DNA from: Phocoena phocoena
Taxonomy: Eukaryota; Chordata; Mammalia; Artiodactyla; Phocoenidae
DNA: 64,000 nucleotides
Direction of reading: 5' to 3'
Assembly: GCF_963924675.1 (NCBI RefSeq)
Contig: NC_089223.1
Location: 12,164,881 to 12,228,880 of the forward strand
The stretch's first letter is position 1; each line of letters starts with the position of its first letter. A program made the translations under genes and the position numbers. Positions 50,106 to 63,169 of this stretch are shown piece by piece. Under the pieces are notes generated by a model. That model was given only the letters and a program-made list of their open reading frames with translations. It was not told the DNA's origin and made no database searches.

Positions 50106-51417
50106 TGTGGGTATGGAGGAGGATCGTTTTTGTTCTTATCGTTGTTGTTAATTAAAATAGTTTTAATCCAGACAGTGTACAATGAAGATATTTGGATTAA
50201 AACTTCACTAGCCTCTCTAATCCCAGGCTTACCTCCCTGGGACTCTATCACCATCAATGTGTCAAAAGTTGAGTATGCGTAGCAAAGATATAGTGTGGTT
50301 AACTGAAGCAGACAGGAAGGACATAAATAAAGCAGAATTGCCAAGAACTTCATGTTGAAATCATGGAAACATGATAGTGTCTGGGTGAGGTTCAAAGAAA
50401 AGTGCAACAGAAATGGTGTCATGATAGGAGGTATTTCAGGGAGCTAGGTGAGCCAGAAGACAAGACTCATACATTCTTGTTATGAAACTGGCTTAGTGGT
50501 AAGTCATAATATTTATTGGGGACTTCCACTATGCATCCATAAGAACATTTAGCAGAAACTAGGTGTTTGGATCAATTCTAAACTTAATAGGGGGATCTGT
50601 CACAAGATGTAACTCCTACCGACAGAGAGGAACTTATTAAAGAAGAAGAAACACCAAGAACGCTAGATAATATTATCATTTAATCCTACAGTATGAGCAA
50701 GCCAGAAAAAGAAGTGGTACACAGAGGTGGAAACTGCTAGATGGTAAAAATCCATATTTTACATAGCTTGCAGAAAGAATGATTAGGATTAGGAGTCCGT
50801 ATATTAAGAAATCAGTGCAGATACCCAGGGAGCTGCCCATGAATGTGAGAACATATAAAATGATGGAAGCAGTGGTATATAAGCAAGAATGATTACAGAA
50901 GACTTATAAGACACCTAAGAAAATTTCCAGTGAGTTTAAAGCAAATATGGAATTGAGAAAAATTCCAAAGGATACAAAAAGTAATCTTTATAATTCTATT
51001 CAAATAAAGAAGGATAATAAAAAGAGGAAGGTCTGCTGCTTGAGGCTGAGGGTGACATATTAACAGATTAGCTGCTCCATTTAACTTTTCTCTTTAGACA
51101 GGAAAGAGTATAACTTCCATTGTAGAAAGAAAATGTTTCACATATATAAGAGAATGCACCTATCTACTCTGATTACATCCTATGTTATTGTGAAGACTTG
51201 AAATTAACATTGCTGAATTATTACCAGTTTATTACTGTTATTGAATAAACACTTATGTATGCCAAGCAGTCAATAAAGTATTTACAATTATTTACTCAGT
51301 TACTCCTTTAAAGCAACTCTACAAAGTTGATGATCTTTTCCACAATTATAATGAATAGAAGAAAGACATTAAATATAAGGGGTTATCTTCAGATGCAAGG
51401 TATACCTGTCCAGTGAT
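50106..51417. other. Unassigned sequence between two L1s
   Basis: About 1.3 kb with no gene or repeat recognised. The edge at 51,418 is the target duplication of the third L1. Confidence 0.4.
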
Positions 51418-53676
51418 ACCATTTGATTTTTTTTTTGAACATTTGAATTTTATTTTATTTATTTTTTATACAGCAAGTTCTCATTAGTTATCCATTTTAT
51501 ACATATTAGTGTATATATGGCAATCCCAATCTCCCAGTTCATCCCACCACACATCTGTGTCTCTATTTCTGCCCTGCAAACAGGTTCATCTGTACCATTT
51601 TTCTAGGTTCCACATATATATGTTAATATATGATATTTGTTTTTCTCTTTCTAACTTACTTCACTCTGTACGATAGTCTCTAGATCCATCTACATTTCTA
51701 CAAATTACCCAATTTAATTCCTTTCTTATGGCTGAGTAATATTCCATTGTATATATGCACCACATCTTCTTTATCCATTCATCTGTTGATGGGCACTTAG
51801 GTTGCTTCCATGTCCTAGCTGATGTAACTAGTGCTTCAGTGAACATTGTGAACATGAGCTCTTTTTGAATTATGGTTTTCTCAGGGAATATGCCCAGTAG
51901 TGGGATTGCTGGGTTGTAAGGTAGTTCTATTTTTAATTTTTTAAGGAACCTCCATACTGTTCTCCAAGGTGGCTGTATCAATTTACATTCCCACCAACAG
52001 CGCAAGAGGGTTCCCTTTTCTCCACACCCTCTCCAGCATTTGTTGTTTGTAGATTTTCTGATGATGCCCATTCTGACTGGTGTGAGGTGATACCTCATTG
52101 TAGTTTTGATTTGCATTTCTCTAATAATTAGTGATGTTGAGCAGCTTTTCATGTGCTTCTTGGCCATCTGTATGTCTCCTTTGGAGAAATGTCTAGTTAG
52201 GTCTTCTGCCCATTTTTTGATTGGGTTGTTTGTTTTTTTTAATATTGAGCTGCATGAGCTGTTTATATATTTTGGAGATTAATCCTTTGTCCATTGATTC
52301 GTTTGCAAATATTTTCTCCCATTCTGAGAGTTGTCTTTTCATCTTGTTTGTAGTTTCCTTTGCTTTGCAAAAGCTTTTAAGTTTCATTAGGTCCCATTTG
52401 TTTATTTTTGTTTTTATTTGCATTACTCTAATAGGTGGATCAGAAAAGATCTTGCTGTGATTTATGTCAAAGAATGTTCTTCCTATGTTTTCCTCTAAGA
52501 GTTTTATAGTGTCCAATCTTCCATTTAGGTCTCTAATCCATTTTGAGTTTATTTTTGTGTATGGTGTTGGGGAGTGTTCTAATTTCATTCTTTTACATGT
52601 AGCTGTCCAGTTTTGCCAGCACCACTTATTGAAGAGACTGTCTTTTCTCCATTGTATATCCTTGCCTCCTTTGTCATAGATTAGTTGACCATAGGGGCGT
52701 GGGTTTATCTCTGGGCTTTCTATCCTGTTCTGTTGATCTGTATTTCTGTTTTTGTGCCAGTACCATATTGTTTTGATTACTGTAGCCTTGTAGTATAGTC
52801 TGAAGTCAGGGAGTCTGAAGTCAGGTAGTCTGATTCCCCCAGCTCTGTTTTTTTCCCTCAAGATTGCTTTGGCTATTCGGGGTCTTTTGCGTCTCCATAC
52901 AACTTTTAAGAGTTTTTGTTCTAGTTCTGTAAAAAATGCCATTGGTAATTTGATAGGGATTGCATTGAATCTGTAGATTGCTTTGGGTAGTATAGTCATT
53001 TTCACAATATTGATTCTACAGTCGGTTTGTATCATCTTTAATTTTTTTCATCAGTGTCTTATAGTTTTCTGCATACAGGTCTTTTGTCTCCTTAGGTAGG
53101 TTTATTCCGAGGTATTTCATTCTTTTTGTTGCAGTGGTAAATGGGAGTGTTTCCTTAATTTCTCTTTCTGATTTTTCAACATTAGTGTATACGAATGCAA
53201 CAGATTTCTGTGCATTAATTTTGTATCCTGCAACTCTACCAGATTCATTGATTAGCTCTAGTAGTTTTCTGGTGGCATCTTTAGGATTCTCTATGTATGG
53301 TATCATGTCATCTGCAAACAGTGACATCTTTACTTCTTCTTTTCCAATTTGTATTCCTTTCATTTCTTTTTCTTCTCTGATTGCCATGGCTAGGACTTCC
53401 AGAACAATGTTGAATAATAGTGGCAAGAGTGAACATCATTGTTCTGTTCCTGATCTTAGAGGAAATGCTTTCAGTTTTTCACCATTGAGAATGTTTGCTG
53501 TGGGTTTGTCATGTATGGCCTTTTTTATGTTGAGTTAGGTTCCCTCTATGCCCACTTTCTGGAGAGTTTTTATCATAAATTGTTGTTGAATTTTGTCAAA
53601 AGCTTTTTCTGCATCTCTTGAGATGATCATATGGTTTTTATTCTTCAATTTATTAATATGGACACCATTTGATTTT
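51418..53676 (-). mobile_element. Third L1, 5'-truncated, with clear target-site duplication
   Basis: About 2.2 kb of L1, from the RT region to the 3' end, is bounded by perfect 13-base repeats ACCATTTGATTTT at 51,418-51,430 and 53,664-53,676. Read on the L1 strand, the target is TT/AAAATCAAATGGT, the preferred L1 endonuclease site. The FADD motif is present at 53,318-53,307. ORF2 is open in pieces (53,426-53,016, 53,035-52,193, 52,167-51,661) that switch frame. A short tandem repeat of GGGAGTCTGAAGTCAG type occurs at 52,805-52,830. Confidence 0.95.
51661..53426 (-). pseudogene. L1 ORF2 C-terminal part of the third copy
   Basis: RT palm (FADDM), thumb and the C-terminal domain are present in three overlapping frames, so at least two frameshifts separate them. 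The tail reads [13 protein letters not shown], which is the usual L1 ORF2 end region. The endonuclease is absent through 5' truncation. Confidence 0.9.
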
Positions 53677-53995
53677 AAATGAGGTTATTTGATATAACTT
53701 GTTCTTGCTGAACTCATATTGCCCTAGGGATCTCTAATTAGTGTTATTAATTTTCAGTAATCAAGTGAAAAGTCTTATGCTATTTTGACATTAAAGTGAC
53801 CAATTATTGAATCATACAGGTTGTCTCATCCGATCTTTAGCTGATATGCAGTTGGGAATGACAGGATCTTAAGGCTGCAGAAAGGTCTTAATGGAGATGA
53901 AACAATAGGAAGGGAAACCTCCTTTTTTTTTAAGGAAAAGGATTGCTTTGTGGATTAGGATAGGGAAGCCTGTTTTTGCCTATTCAATAGATTAA
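53677..53995. other. Unassigned sequence
   Basis: Flank of the third L1; nothing recognised in about 320 bases. Confidence 0.4.
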
Positions 53996-56985
53996 AAAGG
54001 TACACTAATATTGCTTTAAAATGCATTTCTTTGATTACTAATGCTGCTGAATATTTTATCCAAGTTAATTCTTAGTTTGAGTACTTGTGCATATTTTTGT
54101 TATTAATTTGAAAATGCTCTTTGTACATTAAAAATAAATTATTCTGTGTGCCATATATGTTGAAAATATTCTTAATTTGCCAATTTATCTTTAAATTCTT
54201 CCTATGTTGTGTCTTGTGATACCAAAAACCTTTGAATTTTTTATGTAATCATTAATCTTTCTCTTTATAGTTCCTTCTCTAGCTCTCATATTTAGAAAGG
54301 TCTTCCTTTTGGTCTCCAAATTTATGTGAATATAATCTTACATGGTCTGTAGCAATATAATTAATATTTAAATATTTTCCTTTAACTATTTAAAATACTT
54401 GGATTATGTTTAAAATAAATGTGAAGTAGGAACCTAACTTTATTTTGTCATACGTAAATTGTTCAACTATCATTTTCTGCGTAATCCATTCTTTCCCACC
54501 TTTTCATATGTTAAAATTTTTAGTTCATGTTTATGCTTTTTATTTTCTTGTTCTATTTTGACATAAAGCTTTTATTATAGAAACTTAATGATATATTTTA
54601 GTTACAATATTGATAGGATAAATCCACTATAATATTTTTATTTTCCAAAACATTCTTTTACTACTATGAATTTTTTAATTTTAGAGGCGTTTTAGAATTT
54701 TTTAATTATGTTAACAATAACAACAACAAAAACCCTTAAGATAGTTTCATTGGCCCTTGCATCAAATTTTTAGATTAGTTTTGGAGAAGCATGACATCTT
54801 CAGAATGTTTCTTCCTCTAATTTAGAAGAGGTCACCAACCTTTTGGGTATTCCAGACAGTCATTTTTATCCTCAATAAGAAATGATGACATGAGTTTCTA
54901 CTTTAAATATTTTTTCTTGTTTTGCTTCTTATCAAACTTTATTAACTATGACTTCCACAATATTAAATAATAGTAGGAAAATATACTCTCATCTTATTTC
55001 TGATTTTAATAAGAATTTCTTCAGCATAATATGATATGGTACATAATATGAAACTGGTACATTTTAGTAAGTTAAGAAATTGTACTTCAACTTTATATTG
55101 AAAATTTAAGAAAAGATTGGCTTATATTGCATCAAATTCTACTTCAGCATCTACTCATCTGATTTTTTTTCCCCTTTGATCTAGTAATGAATCACCTCTG
55201 GAGCAATAAGATTTAGTTACTATATTAGTTTATAAAGTAATGTTGGATTCAGTATGCTATGACTATTAATATGGTAATTTTACATAAGGGAGATTAATTT
55301 TCTTTTTTGTGTTATTTTTGTCAGATTTTGATGTCTGGTATTTTGACTGTATTTAACGTTGGGAAGAGTATTAGTTAGGCATCACCATAATAAAGAAACC
55401 ATCTCTAAGTTAGTGCTTAAAACAATAGCACATTATTTCTCGTTAGTATATGAATTGGTTGGTTGGTTCTGCTGATCTGGATGTGTTCTGCTTATCTCAG
55501 CTAGGCTTGGTCATCATCTGGGGTCAGCTGGCAGGTCACCTGAGAGAAAATTATGTAAGGTATTCTCAGTGGGGATAATTCCTCCCTCCCTCCAGCAACC
55601 TAGTCCAGGCATGTTCTCACGGTGGTGTCAGGGGCCCAAAAGAGAGAAAGTCAAACCACGGATGTGCCTTGGAAAGCTTCTGCTTGCATTAAGTTTGCTC
55701 CTGTTCCACTGGCTAAGCAAATGACATAGCCAGGCCCAGAGTTAGCATGAAAAGGCATTATCATAGGGCATATAGATACAGAGAGGTGTGAAAAATTGGG
55801 GGAAATAATACAGTCAAACCACAACAGAAAAAATTTCTTCTTTCCTATTCCTTGCAATATTTAAAAAATAGTATAGGGATTATCTGTCCCAAGTTAAGTT
55901 CTCAAGCCTTCTTAACACAGTTTTGGCTGTGTAAACCTTCTTTAAAAATTGAATTCTTTTCATAAAGATTTTTAAATACCTTAGCATATTTTTGTGCCTA
56001 GACTTTTCTTAATGAAAAAAAACTTCTTTGTGGCTGTGATAATATTTCATTCCTAAAGTTGTTTATTTTTAAGTTTGCTTCTCATTCTTAACTGGTCTTA
56101 TAAGAAACATGTCCATTTTATTAATGATTTAAAAGAACCAGTTCTTAGATTTCTTTGTATTAGTTTTACTGTGCTCCTCTTTCTAATTATTAGTTTCTGA
56201 CTTTTATAGGTTCCATTCTGTACCTTACAAAAAATTTATTTTACCATTCCTTTTGGCTTCTTTAGTGCAGTGCTTATTGTTTATTTTAATTTTGCTGGAC
56301 TTCAAAATCGCACTTACTTGAATATTCATTTGAGATCAGTTTGGCTTTACCCTGTAAGTTTTGATTTGTAGTCCAACATTTCTATTTTCCAAGTATCTGA
56401 GATATCCTTTTATATCAATCTTTTTGTAAAGATCTTTATTTAAATCATCTATTAGTTATTTTTAAAAATATATCTGTTATTAATGCCTATTATTGCATTT
56501 TTGTCACATAATGTGAACTATCCCATCTATCTATTTGGTAACTTGCTCCAAATTTCAGAATATATGTAGCTGTTTTGGTTGACTAATATAATGTTCCATG
56601 AATGCTTAAAAATATGCTGTATTCTCTGTGGAATGTACAGTTTATTTTATAATTAGTAACTGAATTATATGAATTATAACATTATTAAAATTTTTCATAT
56701 AGTTATTTTTATTTTATCAGTTATAGATAACAAATGGTGTTTAAATTTTTCTACCCCATATTCATTCCTGTCCATATCTATTTGTGTATATCTCTCATGT
56801 ATTTCTTTATGTCTCTTGCATTTCTAATATTTTTACTTTGTATATGTGTGCTCCTTTTTTTCATGTGTGAAGTTTCATCAGCTGTATTTTTGTAACAGTT
56901 TACCATATTTAATAATTTTCTTGAAATTCTATTTTGTCTGACATAACTTGCTATACTAGCTTATTTTTAATTTTTTAGTAATAAT
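53996..56985 (-). mobile_element. Old L1M, ORF2 region
   Basis: Diverged reverse-complement L1 text is colinear with ORF2. The C-terminal end reads TTAAAATGCATTTCTTTGAT near 54,016. RT sequence ATATTAAATAATAGTAGGAA lies near 54,960, and endonuclease sequence ATGTTCCATGAATGCTTAAA near 56,590. The unrelated block at 55,350-55,830 interrupts it. Every frame is broken. This is a mammalian-wide L1, much older than the three copies above. Confidence 0.7.
55350..55830 (+). mobile_element. Unclassified old repeat inserted in the L1M
   Basis: From GTATTAGTTAGGCATCACCA to CAGTCAAACCACAACAG, the text differs in style from the L1M on both sides. Landmarks such as TGCTTATCTCAGCTAGGCTT and GGTCAGCTGGCAGGTCACC recall old hAT-Charlie-type elements. 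I cannot name the family. Confidence 0.4.
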
Positions 56986-57205
56986 AATAGCTAACACTGA
57001 CACTGTGGAACATAAACAGTTATTAAATATTTTACATGCAGTGATTCATTGAGTCCTCACAAGAACCTTATGCAGTAAGTATGATCATTGTTCCATTTAC
57101 TGAGGTATAAAGCTGAAGTATAGGGAATTTAAGTAAATTGTTGAAAGTCACAAAGTTGATAAATAGCAGAGCTAGAATTTGCCAGGCTATCTGCCTCCAA
57201 ACAGG
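56986..57205 (-). mobile_element. MIR SINE inside the L1M
   Basis: Reversed MIR landmarks are TTCATTGAGTCCTCACAAGA, CAGTAAGTATGATCATTGTT, TTTACTGAGGTATAAAGCTG and AATAGCAGAGCTAGAATTTG. Confidence 0.75.
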
Positions 57206-57229
57206 TTTTTAGAAACTATATTCCATTCC

Positions 57230-58800
57230 TTCTTTTTTTATATGCTGCTTTGTTTCATAAGAATTAAGTAATTTCCCCTTCTCTTTAAGTTCACTAAGTC
57301 TTTACATGGCTGTGTCAGATCTGCTACTAAGCCCATCAAAGGCATTTTTCATCTCGGCTCCTGTGTTTATTATTATTAATATTATTGTTATTTCTAGAAT
57401 TTCCATTTGATTATTTCTAATACAATCCATTTCTCTGTTGAAGTTTTCCACCTGTTCATGCACATTGTCCACTTTTTCTATTAGAGCCTTCATTATATTA
57501 ATCATGGTTAGTTTAAATATCCTGTCTTTTACTTCCACCATCTGGGTCATATCTGCATCTGGTTCAGTGATTGGTGTATCTCTCGACAGTGGGGTTTTCT
57601 CTTGCTTTTCTGTGTGTCTTATAATATTTGAATGGGAGGTGAACATTGTGCAGAGAGATTAGAGACTGAGGTAAGTAGTATTTATGCCTGGAAATGGGCA
57701 CGCCTCTTCTTCTGCTAGGCTTTTATTGTGGGTTGTGACATCAATCAAGAGTCAGTCTCCCTTGATTTAGGCTTTGTTGTTATTTGTTGCACTCAACACA
57801 CCACAGGCTTCAAGTCTTCTCAAGTACATTGTACATCTTGTACTTCGGTTGGGGGTTGATCACCAGAGAGAATTTCTCACTGTTCCTCAACATTAGATTT
57901 TCCTGTGAGTTTCTGCCTTCAAGAGTATATTTTTATACTATGGCCCCTCCCTCAGTGGTAGGGAGCTATTACTTGTTATTCAGTACTTGTTAACTCTGGT
58001 CGTGGAGGGTGTGGGAACCATTCTTAGGCTTAGGCTTAGGCCGGCCCTGTGTCCCTGGATTGAGTATGTGCCTTTCTCAGTAATATGGCCCGTCCTCCTC
58101 ACAGCAGCCTCAACTTTGCCTTAAACTTTTGGCAGGCTTTATGCTTATTCGAGATTTTACCCGTCCTGTAGTAGTTGGATTATTTTTCTTTTACCTTTTT
58201 CTCCGTTTCAGTGGGTTTTCACCTGTGCCTGGGACAACAGGGTTTGTCCCTCTCACAGTGACTTAAGGCTTTTGTTCGATAAGGGATGTAGGGGAGAAAG
58301 ATCTGGGTGAGCCTTTGCCCCTTTCCCACAACAGAGGCTGCTTCCCTCCCTAGGACTTGGTCACTGACAGTTTTCTCTGGTGTCTTGCTCTGTCCCCAGT
58401 CTTTCTTGTAAACCTTTGGTGAGGTCCACGAAAGAGCCTGCAAGTTGGGTGCAAACAGCATTTGTGTCTATGGCCACCAGCAATTCTCGACTCTCCTGAG
58501 TACACTCTTGTGCTGTACATCCTGCAGGTTCTACACTCTCATGCAAGCTCACACTTGGTTTATGCAATTTTTGAAAAAAACTTAGCAGAAATCTTCTTGT
58601 TTCCTTTTATGGTGACCTTGTTTTACTTCTGTGCTGTATTCCAGCTAAGTCAGTACTCATGCCCCTCTCTGTCCTTGGAGGAGCCTGTTTTTCCTTATAT
58701 TTCTGGGTAGGAGACTGACCTGAGATCTCAGCTCTCTGATAGGGTTAAGACAAGTTATGATTTTGTGGATGCCTGGCTTTTATTCTTGCTTCTAACTTTT
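57230..58800 (-). mobile_element. Old L1M or HAL1 ORF1/5' region
   Basis: CTAGAATTTCCATTTGATTA, TTCATGCACATTGTCCACTT, TTAATCATGGTTAGTTTAAA and TCTGGTTCAGTGATTGG correspond to the reversed ORF1 region of HAL1 or old L1. It may belong with the ORF2 text at 53,996-56,985 as one long element. The right part, from about 57,900, is less certain. Confidence 0.55.
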
Positions 58801-59147
58801 TCCATCCTAAGCAAAAGGCTAGAAGTCTAATTCATATAAATGAAAATACCCCTGTCAATATTATGTTTTTTTCTTGCTATTCTTGTTTTGTTTTTGCTGT
58901 TGTGTTTGTACATTTGTGTTCTCTTTTTCACAATGTATATAATTTTCTTCTTTTATGGTTTAGAATATACAAATCCTGCTTTTAATTTATCTAGAGAATG
59001 TATTTAAATTTATTTAACATAAATTAGTATACCTTAATTACAAAATCTCATATTTTTGTCTCTTTTCATGCATGAAAATTAAGGTGCCCTTTACTTCTCC
59101 ATTTCCTCATTTTCAAATCTATTTTTGGAAGAAAACATTAGTTGATA

Positions 59148-59150
<3 letters not shown>

Positions 59151-59184
<34 letters not shown>
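59151..59184 (+). repeat. (TC)17 microsatellite
   Basis: A pure TC dinucleotide run of 34 bases, likely polymorphic. Confidence 0.97.
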
Positions 59185-59187
<3 letters not shown>

Positions 59188-59408
59188 ATCTCTATAGATA
59201 CATATAATGTAAAAATATTACTTTTAAGAATTTTTCCCTTGCATTTAATTTTGCAAAGATATTGATACATTTTTATTAGGCCTAGCTCCATATATGTACT
59301 TACTTCCCAACTTCTCTTCCAATCCCTTTATACTTTTATATTTTCCATTCTTTGGTTCTGGATTTTGATTCATCCCACAGTTATCTAAGCTGAATTCTCT
59401 TGTCAAAG

Positions 59409-59467
59409 GAAGAGTATATAAAGGGTATATAAAAGAGTATGTAAGGAGTATATAAAGGGTATATATT
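59409..59467 (+). repeat. Imperfect tandem repeat of GTATATAAAGG units
   Basis: GAGTATATAAAGGGTATATA occurs twice (starting near 59,412 and 59,446), joined by a related segment. It creates several TATATAA motifs in a row. Confidence 0.8.
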
Positions 59468-60165
59468 CATTGGGATTTGAGAATGTTTTCTGGTTGCCTT
59501 TTCTCATGAATAATGATTTGGCATTCTTAGTGTTGTTGTTTTTTTTAATCTGAAGGCATATATACATTTTTATCTAGCATTTGCTTCAAAGGAGAAGAAA
59601 ACTGAAGGTATCTTTGTATCTGAAACTAGTTTTATTTTTAGTTTCTTTGCAGATAATCTGTTTTTTATGCTTAGATGCAAGAAGAAAAATTTTTATTGCT
59701 TGAGAATAAAAAATAATTACCAGATTAGATATGAAAATGGGCTTTTTAAAATTCAATTTTGCCTGTGACTTGGTGAAAATCTTTGCTTATATAAATGATC
59801 TTTCTTGGTGTAGAAATTTTTTCTACAATTATTTCTTTAAGTATTGAACTTACTTTCATTGACTTAGCTTTTTCTGGAAAATCTCAAAATCCTAGATTAC
59901 ATATTTGTATCTACAGGTCATATTTTTCATTATTTTCTTCTTTTGGCCATTTGCTTTGCCTTCCCAGAGAGTTTTTAAAATTCATTCATTAGGTAACTGA
60001 TTTAATAATCCTGATATGTCATTTATACTCTTTACTAGTTCCAATTTTAATTTTTACTCTATAGTTCAAGTTTTTCTTTTTTGTCTTCTGTTTTCATATC
60101 ATCTCATCTTTTGTATCTTTACCTTCTTTTCAGCCTGTCCTCTCTTCTGGTTCTTTAGTAACGTT

Positions 60166-61559
60166 TCACCTAGCCTTACATTGTTTAGAGAACATCGATC
60201 AGATCATAGTACGAAATTTTTATCTAGTGCAGTCGGAATATTTAGGTGAGGTATGCACTGCTCTGAGACTTAAGGGTGATATTTCCATTTCTGTAGGGTG
60301 TGGTGTTTTTGTTTGTTTGTTTGCATTTGTACAAACTATTCAGTCCCAATCTTCATTTTTGTCAGCAGTTAAGGAAAATGAAGCATCCTTAACTTCCCCT
60401 ACAGTTCATTTGGTTATGGTCAACTTTTCTTTCTCAGATCTAGGGTTAAAGATCAAATTGGTATGCTCATCATTTAATTAAATTTACCATACCAAGTAGG
60501 CATTCCACTTGTGTTTTTTGGACTGAGATTTACTTAACTTAGTTGGTCTAATTATGACAGAGCATTTATTCCTAACACTACCTGGTTTATGCCACATCAT
60601 TAAATAACTAAGTCTTCCCAAATCAAAACCTTTGTCACTTAACCATTTCTATTTTCTTAAACTTGCCATGGTTCCTGCTTTGAGTAGTAGTCTCTGAATA
60701 TCTGTAGAAAGAGAAACTGAGAAGGCAGACATAGAAGGGCAAGACAAGGCTCTGGTTATCAATGCAGGTAATTCTCATATAACTCAGGATGGTTAACCGC
60801 TTTTCTGGTCCATATAGCTCTTGCAGCCTAAAATTAGTCATAATAAAGGAGGTTGTATTGTATATAGAGAATCAAAGTATATTTATAGCTTTCATTGTGC
60901 TAACTTGAAAAAGAATATGTATGTCTGATAAAGACATATATTTAGAATAACTATTATGTCCTAATGTTAGCCATAAACAAAAGGATTATATAATGTAAAA
61001 AGAATCAAAATATATTTATACTTTCCTTGGACCAGTCTGCCCTGTTCTGGATATAAGTATGAAATGTGAAATGTACAGATGAAGTATATGCTTTTGAATT
61101 CATCGCTAATATCAATTTAGTCAATAGAAATTCTACAAGAATTTATCATATATCCTTTTCCTGACTTGAGTTTTAGGGTTTATGGCATTAAAAGTTTTTT
61201 TTGTTGTTGTTGTGAAAACCATTGTGGACATTTCTAAAATGGAAACTTGGAGGAGTTGTATCAGAGCTAGCTAGTGTTAAATTAAGTCTCAGTCCCAGTC
61301 ACTATAAATTAAGTCCACCAATTCATGCCATCTCAAAAGTTTAGTTCTCTCTCTCTTTACCTTAAGTTTAATACTTTTTTCTAATGTTTAGAACTCTATA
61401 ATTGTTTTAAAACAAAAATAACTAATTTCTTAAATGTAATTAATCTTATTGATTGAAATAAGGAAGTGCAAAAATGAAAAATTATTCTGAAAATGCTACC
61501 ATGTGTTTGAAAGAAAAGCATAGCCATGAGAAATAAATAGAATAAATAAATTAATACAG
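60166..61559. other. Unassigned sequence
   Basis: AT-rich, with no gene or confident repeat. Confidence 0.4.
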
Positions 61560-62390
61560 AGCAAATTGTGCCAGACAAAGCTGGTTGCTTTTGTGATAAC
61601 TGTACAGCCTTAATAAATGAACAGAGTGGAGTAGATGTAATGCATCTTGACTTCTAGCAAAGTACTGGAGAAAATGCCTTGTGAAATTTTGATTGCAAAA
61701 TTAATTTGAGTTGGCTTGAAAAACACTATAATGTTTAAGTGAAATGTAAGCTGGTTGAAACGACAGACAAAGAAGATTCTTGATTAATGTCAGTGAACTA
61801 ATGAACTGAGTGAGCTCTTCAGTTAAATGTCATAGGTGTGGGTCTTAGGTTGAATTTCCACTAAATGTTTTATTATTTTTTGGAAAAAGAATAACATGAG
61901 GTTGATTGAATTAGAGCAGATAATTTATCAGGGGACACCAGTCATTACAGAAACTATATAAAGACATGAATTTATTTTAGAGAAAAAATAAGAAAAGAAT
62001 ACAATTTTATTTAAAGATTCCATCTTTTCATCACAGAAGGGAATTCTATGAAGTGTCAATGCTTAAAGACCTTCAGACTATGGAACTTCTCAAGACAGAA
62101 CACACAGTTAACCAAATGTCTCAGTAAGGCAAGAATACCAATTCAACCCAATTAGTATCTATAATTTATCCAAAATTAGAAAGTGATGGTGAATTTTTAG
62201 CTAGAGGGTGTGGTAAAGTTGTAACCATTACTTAGCAGAAATATGAAATGTAACTGGAAAACTGGTAATTCCAGAAACTTTGTGGCAGAACAAGAGAGGA
62301 AGAATTTTGAGGAAGGGGAGATAAATACATTCTTAACCATGGGAAATTTTTGATAAGACTAGAGACACTTAAAAATTACTTTTAGAAATA
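61560..62390 (+). mobile_element. CR1/L3-like LINE fossil, reverse transcriptase region
   Basis: GTAGATGTAATGCATCTTGA, ACTTCTAGCAAAGTACTGG, AAGCTGGTTGAAACGACAGA and the later GTGTGGGTCTTAGGTTG and TTTATTATTTTTTGGA blocks follow the CR1/L3 reverse transcriptase coding order in sense (the LDFSKAFD, NWL and DLD-type segments). It has many substitutions and stops, and the boundaries are approximate. This is among the oldest recognisable sequence in the window. Confidence 0.5.
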
Positions 62391-63169
62391 AAAATGTTTT
62401 AATATATCCAGATAAAATATGGTTAAGTGTAAAAATAAACCTTTTCAAAATAGGTGCTTCCTAGAAAATGCTCTTGCATTTTAAAATTAGTTTTCTATCA
62501 CCGCATTAATGTATACAAAATGCCATTCTCTTTTCTTAGAATAAGTACATTATAAACACAAAGAGCATCTTTAGCAGAACCAAGGTATTTTCCACTTTGG
62601 GAAAATAAGGTTATGAAAGTGTAATCCATCCGTTTGTTCCAGATTAGCATCCCAGATAGTCATCTCCAATGCACATTCTCTTCGTGCTGCTTTGCAATCT
62701 GGCACAAAAGCCTACTGATTCTGTTTCTGAAATGGATCTCAAGTGCTTTCCCTTTCTGCTAATTCTCACTGAAATTTCCTTAGGTTAAGCCCAAGTAATG
62801 TATCCTAGGACCACGCCTTCTAATTGATGTTCTGCTCCTAATACTTTACCCTACCACTGACCTTCACATAAACAACAAATACATATATTTATCAAACACA
62901 GATCTTATTGTATTTTCTACTTAATCTCTCTAGCTTTCCGATACATAAATGAAAACCAGTTTTCTTTTAAGAGTATGCAAGCCTTCTCATAAATTGCTAA
63001 TCTCTCTCCTTGTCTGTAGCTTTCACTTAGCATTCCTCTCCTTAGTACTACACACACAGACACACACACACACACACACACACTTCTCAGATGTTCAAGT
63101 CCCGGGGAATTGTTCACTGTTTCTTGAACACTTTATATACTGCATTTGCTCATGTTATTCTCTGAAACC
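62391..63169. other. Unassigned sequence with a CA microsatellite
   Basis: No gene seen. The CA run at 63,050-63,083 is listed separately. Confidence 0.4.
63050..63083 (+). repeat. (CA)n microsatellite
   Basis: CA dinucleotides over about 34 bases with one GA interruption. A typical polymorphic marker. Confidence 0.95.

Larger units (their letters stand above)
58900..60165 (-). mobile_element. HAL1-like remnant, probable
   Basis: CTACAATTATTTCTTTAAGT, TTTCTGGAAAATCTCAAAAT and TTCATTATTTTCTTCTTTTG resemble the reversed HAL1 ORF1 region. Very diverged, and split by the TC run at 59,151. Confidence 0.4.
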
